A stretch of DNA of 64,000 nt, taken from assembly GCA_945787845.1 (NCBI GenBank), contig CALZJH010000005.1, forward strand, positions 124,001 to 188,000, read 5' to 3'. Source of the stretch: an uncultured Woeseiaceae bacterium. GTDB taxonomy: Bacteria; Pseudomonadota; Gammaproteobacteria; Steroidobacterales; Woeseiaceae. A program made the translations under genes and the position numbers. Below the pieces are notes generated by a model. It was given only the letters and a program-made list of their open reading frames with translations, had not been told where the DNA came from and made no database searches. Of this stretch, positions 8,290 through 17,612 are shown one piece after another; positions within the stretch are counted from its first letter, which is position 1, and each line of letters starts with the position of its first letter.

Positions 8290-9465
8290 ATGCATCGTCA
8301 CTGGCAGAACCCGCATACGCTCCTGATCCTGATGGCGATCGCCATGCCGATCGCATTCAGCACGTGGACGGTGCTGCTCAATAATTTTGTGGTCGAAAGA
8401 GCGGCTTTCACTGGCGTTGAGATCGGCATCCTGCAAAGCTTGCGCGAGATTCCCGGTTTTCTTGCTTTCACGACAGTGTTCGTATTGCTGGTCCTCAGGG
8501 AGCAGACCTTCGCTGTGCTGGCGCTGGCATTGCTGGGAATCGGCGTTGCGCTCACGGGGTTTTTCCCGCACGCGACAGGGCTCTACCTGACCACCGTGTT
8601 GATGTCGATCGGGTTCCATTATTTCGAGGTCCTGAACCAGTCCCTGGCACTGCAGTGGTACTCGAAGGCCGAGGCGCCGCAGGCCTTTGGCAAGCTGATC
8701 TCGGTCGGCTCGATTACATCACTGGCCGTTTATGGTGCTCTCTGGGTCCTCCTGGCGCCTCTCGACGTCGACTATGTCTGGCTGTTCGTTGCGGCCGGTA
8801 GCATCAGCTTCGTGCTTGCGCTCTTTATGCGGCTTGGCTTTCCCCAGTTCCAGCTGAAACACAAGCAGAAGCAGACGCTGGTGCTCAGGAAGCGCTACTG
8901 GCTGTACTACGCGCTGCAGTTCTTTTCGGGTGCACGACGGCAGATCTTCATGGTGTTCGCGGCTTTCCTCATGGTCGAGAAGTTCGGGTATTCCGCGGCG
9001 CAGGTTACGACCCTGTTTCTTATCAACTACGTGTTCAACTGGTTGTTTGCGGAGCGCATCGGGCGCCTCATTGGCCAGATTGGCGAACGCAGGGCGCTGA
9101 CCATCGAGTACGTCGGACTGGTCGTGGTCTTTACCGCCTATGCGTACGTCGAGAACGCGTACCTGGCCGCGGGGCTGTACGTGATCGACCATATGTTCTT
9201 CGCACTCGCGATTGCGATTAAGACCTACTTCCAGAAGATTGCGAGCCCCGAAGATATCGCGAGCACCGCAGGCGTCTCGTTCACGATCAATCACATTGCT
9301 GCGGTTGTGGTGCCGGCCGCACTGGGCCTGGTATGGGTTGTGTCCCACTCGGCCGTGTTCCTCGTCGGAACGGCCTTTGCGGTCTGTTCATTGCTGCTGT
9401 CGCAGAACATCCCATCGCGGCCCAATGAAGGCAACGAGGTCGTGTGGGGATACGTCAGCCGTTAG
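8290..9465 (+). CDS. MFS transporter
   Basis: A 391-aa integral membrane protein with about 12 predicted hydrophobic segments, starting ILMAIAMPIAFSTWTVLLNNF. The spread of glycines and short basic loops (FSGARRQ near the middle, GRLIGQIGERRAL) fits a major facilitator. The substrate is unknown. It follows the acetyltransferase by 48 nt on the same strand and could be co-transcribed. Its stop overlaps the convergent channel gene by 4 nt. No substrate-specific motif was recognised. Confidence 0.75.
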   Translation: MHRHWQNPHTLLILMAIAMPIAFSTWTVLLNNFVVERAAFTGVEIGILQSLREIPGFLAFTTVFVLLVLREQTFAVLALALLGIGVALTGFFPHATGLYLTTVLMSIGFHYFEVLNQSLALQWYSKAEAPQAFGKLISVGSITSLAVYGALWVLLAPLDVDYVWLFVAAGSISFVLALFMRLGFPQFQLKHKQKQTLVLRKRYWLYYALQFFSGARRQIFMVFAAFLMVEKFGYSAAQVTTLFLINYVFNWLFAERIGRLIGQIGERRALTIEYVGLVVVFTAYAYVENAYLAAGLYVIDHMFFALAIAIKTYFQKIASPEDIASTAGVSFTINHIAAVVVPAALGLVWVVSHSAVFLVGTAFAVCSLLLSQNIPSRPNEGNEVVWGYVSR

Positions 9466-11837
9466 AGTTCGTCTTCGGCGAGCACGACCAGTTTATCGTC
9501 GGGCTGCAGATTGAACACCGCCGTCTTTTCCGGGATCAACTGGATGCCGTTGTTGCGCGACTTGTCGTTTTCATAGGCCATGGTCTTCACGCCGATGCAG
9601 ATCTCGCCTCGCTGTTGAGCGATGGCCATCATGTCCGCAAACGTCGCTTCGGGCGGTAAGGTCGCGAAGTAGAGGCTGACGGGCTTCAGGTAAATTTCCG
9701 ACCCGTCTTCCTGGAAAATGTCATCGTAGACACGTTCGATATCGGCACTCTCCGAGATCTGCGCCATGATCATGCTCACCAGCCGGTTCGAGATGATCAC
9801 ATCCTGCACACCGGCCTTGGCGACGAGCGCATCGTTCTGCGAATCGAGGATCTCGGTGATCAGCTTGGTGGTGGCACTTTCGTCCGAGTACTGGCTGAAG
9901 ATCCGTCGCAGCAACAGCAGTGCAACGATGTTCTCGGAGTCGACACGCGCCGCATCAACCTCGGTGTCGTCGACAGCATTGCCCGCCAGAATGATGATGT
10001 TGTCGTATTCGAACGGCTTGACCGACATCAGGTCTTCGATGCTGAGGCAGTCTTTCTCGAGCAGCGAAACATCGATCGAGCCGATCTCCTCGTCCAGCGC
10101 CTCTATTTCAGCGACCTGTTCGGCAGTGGGATGCCTGAGCAGAACATGAATCTGGCTGCCCTCGACAATGTAATCGGCGAACTCGCGGATGATTGCGGCC
10201 GACTTGAAGGACCAGCCGATCATCAACTCTCTCTCGATCCGCTGTTCCTGGCGCTCGCCGGACAGCGCGTGCATCACGGGCGCGGCGACCGGCGTGTCAA
10301 GTAACTCGATGGTCGAATCGTCGTCGGCAATGATCAGAATCTCGTCGCTTGGCTGGAGCATCAGACCCGCATCGGGGTTCAGCGTGATGCCGCCATCGTC
10401 GCTGCGGATGCCGATCGGTACGCCGTCGGGAAAGCAGTAACCGATATCGCCAAAACTGCAGCCGCCCCAGTCGGCGTCGTAAAAGTACATCTCGCAGCCG
10501 TCGAACGACAGGATTTCGTTATACACCGTAGACAAACCAACCGATCGGGACGTCTGCACCAGTAGCTTGGCGAGAATATCGCTCGTGTTCACCGTGATGA
10601 CGTGATCAGGGAAACTGGAGCGGACAATTTCGCGATGGGTCGGATTGAAAATCTCGACAACGACGCCGAAGTCCTCATTCTCCATTTCATTGCCCATCGT
10701 GGCGAGCACGGTCTGAATAGCCTTGGCGTCGCTCGACGCCTTTCTTTCAGCCGTGTCGGTGTCGTCACAGTCCGCAAGTATGATGACGGATTTGCAGGAC
10801 TCCAGCGACACCATGTCGAGATTGGTTATGGATGCGACGTCGCCACTACGAGTGACAACACGGGTCGTCGCCATTTCCTTGACGCGCAGGCGCAGGATGT
10901 CGTCCATATCCTCCTTGTCCATGTCGGCAAGAATGACGACACACGCATCCTTCTCACTTTCATTTGCAAGAACCAGCTCGCGAATAATCTCGGCGATGCG
11001 TTGCTCGCTCCATCCAAGAATCAGCGTGTGGCCACTCTCGATGACTTTTGAGCGGCCGCGCTTCAGTTCGTAAATCTTCTGGTCCATCGCCGTCGTGATA
11101 AACGCGATAAGCGCCGACAGCATCACGATGCCCGCGAGGCCTGCGAGTATGGCGAATACCTTGTAACCGACGCCCGAGTAGATGTCCTGGGCCATGTTGC
11201 CCGGGTCGGTGATTTCGAGGAACGTGATGTACAGGCCACCGAGGAAACCAACGTCGTGCTGCTGGGCAATGTCGGGGGCAAACATCAGGAGGACACCGCG
11301 CAGAACGCCGATAAGCAGGAACGCCGCCACGAAGACCGCCGTCAGCGCCTTGAAGATGTTGCCGCCACCCTTGGCCATGAAGGTGTCGAAGCGGTACCGC
11401 CACCGGGTCTTGCGTGCGTTGGCCGGCGTGTCCTTCTCGACGACGCGCTTTTCGGTTATCTGCGAGAGGTGCCGGATCTTTGCCGTAGCGGAGAGATCAA
11501 GCGGGCCCGATGACTCGTCCACAACGATTTCGGGCGTGGGTGCCGGCGACCTGGCCGCCACAGGATCATTCGCGGAAGCCGCTGTCCCGAACCGCGTTGC
11601 GGTGCCGGCCTCGTCGACCAGGTAGACAACGGCGCCGATCGCATTGAGGCGCTCGATCGTCGCCCGGGCACGTTCCAACTGCATGTTCCTGGCGAGCGTG
11701 ACTGCCTTGCCCGAGAACAGGCGATCGAGAACGCTCGCGTTGCTCCTGGTCGATTTCGCGAAACGGCGCCGAACTTCGTCGGGTGAAAAACCATCCGCGA
11801 CTTCGCCTTTGAACGCTATGTTAAATTGCCTGCCCAT
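9462..11837 (-). CDS. CASTOR/POLLUX-like ion channel with an unusual N-terminal domain
   Basis: A 791-aa protein. Residues 1-75 form a small domain (GEVADGFSPDEVRRRF...DRLFSGKAVTLAR...GAVVYLVDE) that resembles the N-terminal module preceding DUF805-type membrane proteins. A low-complexity linker follows (80-145), then a transmembrane segment at 160-187. The pore motif TDPGNMA (210-216) resembles the ADxGNHA filter of plant CASTOR/POLLUX channels. A second TM lies at 224-250, then at least two RCK-like regulatory modules (from about 268, TLILGWSEQRIAEII, and again near 575, MIGWSFKSAAIIREF). A ligand-gated cation channel is likely, with Ca2+ or K+ as candidates. It converges on the MFS gene. 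Confidence 0.85.
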   Translation of the reverse strand: MGRQFNIAFKGEVADGFSPDEVRRRFAKSTRSNASVLDRLFSGKAVTLARNMQLERARATIERLNAIGAVVYLVDEAGTATRFGTAASANDPVAARSPAPTPEIVVDESSGPLDLSATAKIRHLSQITEKRVVEKDTPANARKTRWRYRFDTFMAKGGGNIFKALTAVFVAAFLLIGVLRGVLLMFAPDIAQQHDVGFLGGLYITFLEITDPGNMAQDIYSGVGYKVFAILAGLAGIVMLSALIAFITTAMDQKIYELKRGRSKVIESGHTLILGWSEQRIAEIIRELVLANESEKDACVVILADMDKEDMDDILRLRVKEMATTRVVTRSGDVASITNLDMVSLESCKSVIILADCDDTDTAERKASSDAKAIQTVLATMGNEMENEDFGVVVEIFNPTHREIVRSSFPDHVITVNTSDILAKLLVQTSRSVGLSTVYNEILSFDGCEMYFYDADWGGCSFGDIGYCFPDGVPIGIRSDDGGITLNPDAGLMLQPSDEILIIADDDSTIELLDTPVAAPVMHALSGERQEQRIERELMIGWSFKSAAIIREFADYIVEGSQIHVLLRHPTAEQVAEIEALDEEIGSIDVSLLEKDCLSIEDLMSVKPFEYDNIIILAGNAVDDTEVDAARVDSENIVALLLLRRIFSQYSDESATTKLITEILDSQNDALVAKAGVQDVIISNRLVSMIMAQISESADIERVYDDIFQEDGSEIYLKPVSLYFATLPPEATFADMMAIAQQRGEICIGVKTMAYENDKSRNNGIQLIPEKTAVFNLQPDDKLVVLAEDEL

Positions 11838-12039
11838 ATTTGTGCCCGTGCGTGTGTCGTTGCTACAGGGGTATAGGCTTTAAAATACAAGGGTTTGCCC
11901 GCGCAAAAGGCTACTTCGGTCACAAAATTGGCGCGTCGGCGGCCGCTACCGGGAAAATTTGCGGCACCGCGCGCGCAATAGTGACATGGAGCCACTAAAC
12001 GGTGATACTGCGCCGCCTTTCCGATCACGTTAATTCCGC

Positions 12040-12927
12040 ATGTTTCGAAACGTTCGTTTTTACAGCCTCGAGGGCGACTGGCCCGCGAGCGAAGAGGCCC
12101 TGTCGAAGGACCTGGAGAAAGCCGGCTTCGAGCCCTGCGGCCCTTTCACGGAACGCAGCTCCGGCTGGATTCCTGTCGACGCCGACACAAGCGACTCACT
12201 CGCCCGCCGCGTCAACGGCGCCGACCTGATCAGGTTGCGCAGCCAGTCTCGAGTACTTCCACATGCCGTCGTCAGGGAAGAACTGGAGGCGCGTATCGAG
12301 GAGTACCGCGAACGCACACAGGAAGCCCCCAGCCCGCGCGAGAAGCGCCGGCTGAAAGCTGAAGCACGCGACGAGCTGCTACCTAAATCGATGCTGAAGT
12401 CAGACAGGATCTGGGGGTACTTCGACATCAAGGAGAAGATGCTCGGCATCGATGCGGCGCAGGAATCGGCGGCAGAGCGATTCCTCAGGCGGCTGCAGGC
12501 CTCCTGCGATCGCGTGAACTTGAAGCCCCTGCAATATAGAAAGCCCTTCGACGACCTGTTGACCAAGGTGTTTCTCGGTGGCGCGCCCAGCCAGTTTAGC
12601 GTTGGCCGGGAATGCCGTATGCAGGACGCGGCCGATACGGGTTCGCTCGTACGCTGGACTAACTTCGACCTGAGTGACCGTTCGATTCGTGACCATGTCG
12701 CGCACGGCATGCGCCTGACGCATCTCCAACTCGTCTACGAGAACATCATGAGTTTCGTGCTCAGCGACAAGGGCATTATCACCAAGCTGAAGTTCCTCGG
12801 AATGGACGATGACGGTGAGGATCACGAGGATCCACTTGCAAGGCTCGATGCGGAGTTTGTGTTACTGACAGGTACTCTGCGAAAATTGCTCGGAGACCTC
12901 AGGAAAGTGCTTGGCGGTCTCGCCTGA
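12040..12927 (+). CDS. rdgC: recombination-associated protein RdgC
   Basis: A 295-aa protein with the RdgC signature throughout. The N-terminus MFRNVRFYSLEGDWP is followed by R-x-QSRVLPHAVVREELEARI, then the Lys/Arg-rich segment PREKRRLKAEARDELLPK. RdgC is a ring-shaped dsDNA-binding dimer that limits RecA loading and activity. It is essentially restricted to beta- and gammaproteobacteria, which supports the lineage call. It is divergent from the channel gene across about 200 nt and is followed 9 nt later by the beta-propeller lipoprotein gene, so the two are probably co-transcribed. Confidence 0.95.
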   Translation: MFRNVRFYSLEGDWPASEEALSKDLEKAGFEPCGPFTERSSGWIPVDADTSDSLARRVNGADLIRLRSQSRVLPHAVVREELEARIEEYRERTQEAPSPREKRRLKAEARDELLPKSMLKSDRIWGYFDIKEKMLGIDAAQESAAERFLRRLQASCDRVNLKPLQYRKPFDDLLTKVFLGGAPSQFSVGRECRMQDAADTGSLVRWTNFDLSDRSIRDHVAHGMRLTHLQLVYENIMSFVLSDKGIITKLKFLGMDDDGEDHEDPLARLDAEFVLLTGTLRKLLGDLRKVLGGLA

Positions 12928-12935
12928 CGACACAG

Positions 12936-13898
12936 ATGGATTGGAAGATAATAGTCAAGTCCGGGGTTCTTTGGTGTGTGTTTGCCGGATCGACCATTTG
13001 TCTGATGGTCGGATGTGCACTTGGCCCAGATTCACTACCGGGAGCCGGGCCGGCTCCGAGTCAGTTTGAATCGGGTCTCGAGAACCAGCTCGGGCTGACA
13101 TTCTCTCCCGATGGCAAGACGGCGTACTGGGTCGCATGGAACGGTACCTGGGGCGGCGAGCCAACATCGCGGCTCACGATCTACTGGTCACGACATACCC
13201 GAGGTTCCTGGAGCGACCCCGCTCCCGCGCCGTTCTCACAAAAATACTCGGACAGCGACCCTTTTGTATCACCTGACGGCAAATGGGTGTACTTCGTCTC
13301 CGACCGCCCGGTGACCAGCGGGGAGCAAAAAAGCGATGACGATATCTGGCGGTATAACCTGTCCAACGGGATGCTCGAGGCCGTGCCCGTAAACTCGGAC
13401 GCCGAAGAGTTTTCGCCGGTGATGACCGCATCGGGGACGCTCTACTTCGCGTCCGACCGAGACGGCGGATTTGGTCAGGGTGACCTGTACTCGGCCACGG
13501 CCGCAGGCGACGGGTTTCATGAGCCGAGAATCCTGAGCCGCGCCGTCAACAGTATCCACGGCGAATGGAATCTGTGGGTTGCTGAAAACGAATGCGAAAT
13601 GATCTTCGAGGCGTCGGCTCGCGCGACGAATGTCTCTGCTCCCGGCGACCTTTACTACAGTTTCCGTACCAGCGACGGCTGGCAGGAAGCGGTCCCGATC
13701 AAGGCACTCAACAGCGAGAACAGCGATCTGATGCCGCGTCTGCACCCTGGCGGCCGGACGCTCTACTACACGGTCGCATCGTCAGGCGGGCACGCGCAGG
13801 TCGCTACTGTGTATTCAGGCGATAAACCGTTTTCAGAGGACTGGTTTGAAACAGCAGTGCCGAAACAAGGGTCACCAGCGCGACGCTGCCAAGAATAA
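12936..13898 (+). CDS. PD40/TolB-type beta-propeller lipoprotein
   Basis: A 320-aa protein with a lipoprotein-like signal (hydrophobic 10-25, cysteine at 27 in MVGC). Repeated WD40-like PD40 motifs follow: LTFSPDGKTAYWV, FVSPDGKWVYFVSDR, ASGTLYFASDRDGG and RLHPGGRTLYYTV. They predict a beta-propeller on the periplasmic side of a membrane, used for protein or ligand binding. There is no catalytic motif. Its 3' end overlaps the convergent small membrane protein gene by 95 nt, an unusually long convergent overlap that allows antisense interference. Confidence 0.75.
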   Translation: MDWKIIVKSGVLWCVFAGSTICLMVGCALGPDSLPGAGPAPSQFESGLENQLGLTFSPDGKTAYWVAWNGTWGGEPTSRLTIYWSRHTRGSWSDPAPAPFSQKYSDSDPFVSPDGKWVYFVSDRPVTSGEQKSDDDIWRYNLSNGMLEAVPVNSDAEEFSPVMTASGTLYFASDRDGGFGQGDLYSATAAGDGFHEPRILSRAVNSIHGEWNLWVAENECEMIFEASARATNVSAPGDLYYSFRTSDGWQEAVPIKALNSENSDLMPRLHPGGRTLYYTVASSGGHAQVATVYSGDKPFSEDWFETAVPKQGSPARRCQE

Positions 13899-14154
13899 TG
13901 ACCATCCGCGTCACCGGCTCACCCATCGCAGCACGCACCTGCATCAGGCTAAACAAGGTCCGCACCCATTCGAGAGCGCCGAGTACCAGTGCGACCTGAA
14001 CAAGACGCGCGACCCACGGCTGCCGCAGGAACAAGAGCGCAATCAGGACCAGCGAGCCGATGACGCCGATCGCATGACCATAGCGCAGGAAGTGCGCGCC
14101 CAGGACAGCAAAGCTCAGAACGATCGGAATGTGCAGCAGAACTTTGGCAATCAT
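13804..14154 (-). CDS. small membrane protein, last gene of the ABC-2 exporter operon
   Basis: A 116-aa protein with about four hydrophobic helices (ending VTLVSALLFQT) and short basic loops. No named family was recognised. It begins 15 nt after the stop of the second permease and reads in the same direction, so it probably belongs to that operon. The last 95 nt overlap the convergent lipoprotein gene. It could be an accessory subunit or an unrelated inner-membrane protein. Confidence 0.65.
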   Translation of the reverse strand: MIAKVLLHIPIVLSFAVLGAHFLRYGHAIGVIGSLVLIALLFLRQPWVARLVQVALVLGALEWVRTLFSLMQVRAAMGEPVTRMVIILGSVALVTLVSALLFQTSPLKTVYRLNTQ

Positions 14155-14169
14155 AGGTCAGGAAGCCGC

Positions 14170-15318
14170 TTACTCGTAGCGGAAGCGGTGTGCGGCAAGA
14201 CCGCCGAAGACGACCGTTGCAGCGATCAATAGCAGAATATTCGGGATCACGGACGCAGCACCGGCCTGGAAGCTGATGAGCTTGTGAAGGGCGTCCATGG
14301 TCCAGCCCGTGGGGATGAGTTTCTGGAGGAACTGCATCCATGTCGGGGCAATCTCGATCGGCCACCAGCAACCTCCAAGCGCGGCCAGCAGGTTGGCCGT
14401 CAGCACACCTATGCCGCCCGCCTGCGCCTCGGTCCCTGCGACGGTACCGAGCCACAATCCGGCCGATGCACAGAAGCCCCCCCATGCCAGCAACACGACA
14501 ATGACCATGCCCAGGTCAGGTCCCCACTCCATCTGGAACAGGAAGGTGCCGAACACCAGCGCGACAGCGACCTGAATGGCGGCGAGCACAATGCGTCCCT
14601 GCCACTTGCCGGCAATGACCTCAGCCCGTGAGATCGGCGCCGATGCGAGCCGGCGCAACAGGCCCTGCGTTCTTTCCTGCACCAGTAACGTGCCGCTGCT
14701 CGTCAACAGGATCAGTAACGTGAACATGACCAGGATGCCGGGTACAGCCTGCTGGAAACCCGACGGGATAACCTGTCGTTCGCCTGCGGGCGCGACGTCA
14801 AGCTGCCAGACTCGCGGCGCATTGTTGACGCTGGCGAGCGCTTCACTGCCCAGCGAACCCACGGTCGCCTCCGCCACGATGATGTCGGCCAATACCGTGT
14901 ACAGCGCTCGCTGGATGCGGATTTCTTCAAAGTCGCGCGTCAGCGAATTGGCGCGCGTATCGAAGCTCACTTTTACCGCTTCGTCGGCCAGCAGCTGCGC
15001 ACTGGCGTTCGCGTCGAATGTCAGCGTCCGCGCCGGTGCGTCCGCCTCATTCTCGGGCACGATCGATGTGACCCATTCCGGCGCGAAGTCATTGGCGACG
15101 AGCCGCAGGTCGACCTGCTCCCTGAGAAACCCGGGTGCATCTGCCACGACCGTAATCGGCGTTGCCTGGGCGCCGCTTGTCGTCGATGAAAAGCCGCCCG
15201 TAACGGTGCCGATGAAATAGAAGAAGACCGGCGGCATGAGGAACAGCCACATCAGCGTCGAGCCGTCTCGCAACCAGTTGCGAATATCTTGCCAGGCGAT
15301 AAACAGGATGTTCCTCAT
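14170..15318 (-). CDS. ABC-2 type exporter permease (second subunit)
   Basis: A 382-aa ABC-2 permease. It has an N-terminal TM anchor (residues ~20-40), a large soluble extracytoplasmic domain, then a five to six helix bundle starting near LVMFTLLILLTSSGTLLVQERTQG, with the cytoplasmic motif RRLASAPISRAEVIAGKW. It pairs with the neighbouring permease to form a heteromeric exporter. The ATG at 15318 follows GGAGGTGAG and is preferred over the TTG 18 nt upstream. It starts 4 nt after the first permease stops. The substrate is unknown; drug, lipid or peptide are all possible. Confidence 0.88.
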   Translation of the reverse strand: MRNILFIAWQDIRNWLRDGSTLMWLFLMPPVFFYFIGTVTGGFSSTTSGAQATPITVVADAPGFLREQVDLRLVANDFAPEWVTSIVPENEADAPARTLTFDANASAQLLADEAVKVSFDTRANSLTRDFEEIRIQRALYTVLADIIVAEATVGSLGSEALASVNNAPRVWQLDVAPAGERQVIPSGFQQAVPGILVMFTLLILLTSSGTLLVQERTQGLLRRLASAPISRAEVIAGKWQGRIVLAAIQVAVALVFGTFLFQMEWGPDLGMVIVVLLAWGGFCASAGLWLGTVAGTEAQAGGIGVLTANLLAALGGCWWPIEIAPTWMQFLQKLIPTGWTMDALHKLISFQAGAASVIPNILLLIAATVVFGGLAAHRFRYE

Positions 15319-15322
15319 CGCC

Positions 15323-16552
15323 TCACCTCCGCGCAAAACCGCTGCGCAGGCGCCAGACGCTGAATACCAGGCCGCTGGCTGTAATGGCGAGCGATACGAG
15401 CCAGCTTTGTGCGTCGATCGACCAGGCGCTTGCAGACGTCAGCTCGCCCGTCAGCCGGTCGACGATGAAACCATTGGGCGCCAGGCGGCCAAGGTCCGCG
15501 ATCCAGTCGGGCAATGCCGCAAGCGGAAAGAAGCTGCCACCGGCCATCATCAGGGGAAACAGGAGAACCGTCGTAATCAGGTTTGCCGCCCGGTTGTTCG
15601 GGAACAGCATCTGCAGCGCGGCGAACCAGGCGAACAGACCAACACCACCAAGCGACACCCACAGCAATGAGGACAGGAACTTCGACCAGGCGATGCCGTG
15701 ATAGGTGAAGCCGACAACCAGGGTAATCGAGACGAGAAGCCCCATCACGAGCAGCGCTGCGATGGCCTTGCCCGCCACGAATCCCGACAGCGCGCCCGGC
15801 GCCGACACGAGGCGGCGCAGCGTGCCCTTGTCTCGCTCAACCCAGTAATCCGCCGCCAGGGAGTTGGCGGCGAACAGCACAGCCATAAGGATGACACCCG
15901 GCAGGAACAACAAGCCGATGTCCTGCTGCGGCTCTTGCGGCGGCGGCTCGACGACCACCAGGTCGATAGCCAGTGGCGAGAGCCTGGGCATGATGGCGTC
16001 GACCTTCTGCTGGATGTCGACGGAAATACCGGCAACGAAGACGTCAGTGGGCGTTGCGTCGCTAGCCGAGTCCATGATTGCCGTGATCTCGGGGCCGAGC
16101 AGTCGCTGCGCGTAGAACCCGGCATCTAACAAGACCTCAGTCACGTTTTCGATGATGCCCGGAAGAATGGTCTGCGCCGGGTTGGTCCTGAGCGTCAGCG
16201 TTACGGGAGTCTCATTGAGAAACGCATCCTGGAAGCCCTCCGGAATGATGAGGAACCCGCTGGCCTCACCGTCATTGACGCGTCTCTCGCCCTCTTCGGG
16301 CGTAACCTGTTCGACGATGATCAGCTCACCCAGCTGTTCCTGGCTGTAGGCGCCGACGACGAAGCCGCTAAGCAGTGAATCATCCTGGTCCGCAATCAGC
16401 AGCGTACCGGTCGGTGTACCGCTACCGCCGTCCATCATCAGGGTGATCAGGCCGCCAATCAGAAACGGTATACCGAGCCAGATCAGCAACGCCATCCGGT
16501 CCTGCATCCAGCGGAGCAGGTCTTTCCTGACTGATGCGAACAGGAAGCCCAT
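15323..16552 (-). CDS. ABC-2 type exporter permease (first subunit)
   Basis: A 409-aa permease with the same plan as its downstream partner: an N-terminal helix (ALLIWLGIPFLIGGLITL), an extracytoplasmic domain of about 190 residues, then a C-terminal helix bundle with ERDKGTLRRLVSAPGALSGFVAGK before the later helices. It starts 2 nt after the ATPase stop, so translation coupling is likely. It probably forms the membrane channel with the second permease. Confidence 0.88.
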   Translation of the reverse strand: MGFLFASVRKDLLRWMQDRMALLIWLGIPFLIGGLITLMMDGGSGTPTGTLLIADQDDSLLSGFVVGAYSQEQLGELIIVEQVTPEEGERRVNDGEASGFLIIPEGFQDAFLNETPVTLTLRTNPAQTILPGIIENVTEVLLDAGFYAQRLLGPEITAIMDSASDATPTDVFVAGISVDIQQKVDAIMPRLSPLAIDLVVVEPPPQEPQQDIGLLFLPGVILMAVLFAANSLAADYWVERDKGTLRRLVSAPGALSGFVAGKAIAALLVMGLLVSITLVVGFTYHGIAWSKFLSSLLWVSLGGVGLFAWFAALQMLFPNNRAANLITTVLLFPLMMAGGSFFPLAALPDWIADLGRLAPNGFIVDRLTGELTSASAWSIDAQSWLVSLAITASGLVFSVWRLRSGFARR

Positions 16553-16554
16553 TA

Positions 16555-17496
16555 CTATTCGCGCAGCTCCTTGCCGGTGAGCAACAGGAACAGCGTTTCC
16601 AGATTCGGGCTGCGCAGACTCGTCTCGCTGACGCTGCCGCCAGCCTGGCCGATAACGTCGAAGATGCGCGGCAAGTGTAATGATGCCGCCGACAGCGTAA
16701 GGAGCAGCGAGCCTTCGTCCTGGCTCAGAATCTCGAGATCGCTGATGTCGCGGGCCAACGAGCCGATGGCGCTGCCGATCTTATCGGCCGGAAACTGGCC
16801 ATACAGCTGCAGCGCATCGCGTGCGCCGAGCTGGGCCTTCAGCCCGTCGACCGTGCCCTCGGCGATGATCTTGCCGTGGTCGATAATTGCCAGCGAATCG
16901 CAGAGGCGCTCGGCCTCTTCCATGTAGTGGGTGGTATAGAGCACGCAGGCTCCTGCGTCGCGCTCTGCTTCGACGAGGTCGAACAGCTTGGAGCGCGACT
17001 GCGGGTCGACACCCACGGTCGGTTCATCGAGCAGTAACACCTTGGGCTGGTGTACAACGCCGCAGCCGAAGTTGAGCCGACGCTTCATGCCGCCTGAAAA
17101 CTTCTTTGGCAGATCGCGGGCCCGGTCGGCGAGACCGATGCAGTCGAGCACGTCAGCGACGCGGTTCTCCAGCGGCTTGCCGCGCAGCCCGTAGGCCTTG
17201 CCCCAGTAACGAAGATTGTCGATCGCCGGCAGGTCTTCGTATAACGCCAGTTCCTGCGGCACGACGCCGAGCGACCGCCTGGCGGCCTTGCCGTCTCGCG
17301 CGATGTCATGTCCCGAAACCGCGATGTGCCCCGTCGTCGGCGTCAACAATCCCGAAATGCAGTTGATGGCCGTGGACTTGCCCGCACCGTTCGGACCGAG
17401 CAGGCCGAACACCGCCCCGGGCTTCGCCTCAAAGGAAACATCGTCAACGGCCGTGAGGTCCCCGTACTGTTTGACCAGGTGTTCGACATTCAGCAT
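16555..17496 (-). CDS. ABC transporter ATP-binding protein
   Basis: A 313-aa ATPase with Walker A GPNGAGKS (near residue 35), a Q-loop region, the signature FSGGMKRRL, Walker B VLLLDEPTVGVDPQSR and switch histidine TTHYMEEAE. The C-terminal ~90 residues form the extra domain typical of ABC-2 export ATPases of the drug/lipid exporter type. It is the first gene of the ATPase-permease-permease-small protein operon. It is divergent from the DRG-like GTPase across 116 nt that contain a long dyad. Confidence 0.92.
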   Translation of the reverse strand: MLNVEHLVKQYGDLTAVDDVSFEAKPGAVFGLLGPNGAGKSTAINCISGLLTPTTGHIAVSGHDIARDGKAARRSLGVVPQELALYEDLPAIDNLRYWGKAYGLRGKPLENRVADVLDCIGLADRARDLPKKFSGGMKRRLNFGCGVVHQPKVLLLDEPTVGVDPQSRSKLFDLVEAERDAGACVLYTTHYMEEAERLCDSLAIIDHGKIIAEGTVDGLKAQLGARDALQLYGQFPADKIGSAIGSLARDISDLEILSQDEGSLLLTLSAASLHLPRIFDVIGQAGGSVSETSLRSPNLETLFLLLTGKELRE

Positions 17497-17551
17497 CGTG
17501 CGTCCTCATCCCCTCGCCTCGAGCGGCAGCCCCCGATATTACAGTTATCCC

Positions 17552-17582
17552 TACTATCGAACACCCCGCTGCACCGATAGTA
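17552..17582. promoter_or_regulatory. long dyad in the divergent ABC exporter/GTPase intergenic region
   Basis: TACTATCG, a 15-nt spacer, then CGATAGTA form a perfect 8-bp inverted repeat between the ATPase start (17496, minus) and the GTPase start (17613, plus). Each arm also contains a -10-like TACTAT read outward, so the site may be two face-to-face promoters or an operator. Confidence 0.35.
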
Positions 17583-17612
17583 TTTGCCTACGAATACCTT
17601 CTCGGCCGGATC

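Noticed and set aside
7426-8619. 397-aa open frame antisense to the acetyltransferase
   Set aside because: Overlaps two supported plus-strand genes, no ribosome binding site or domain.
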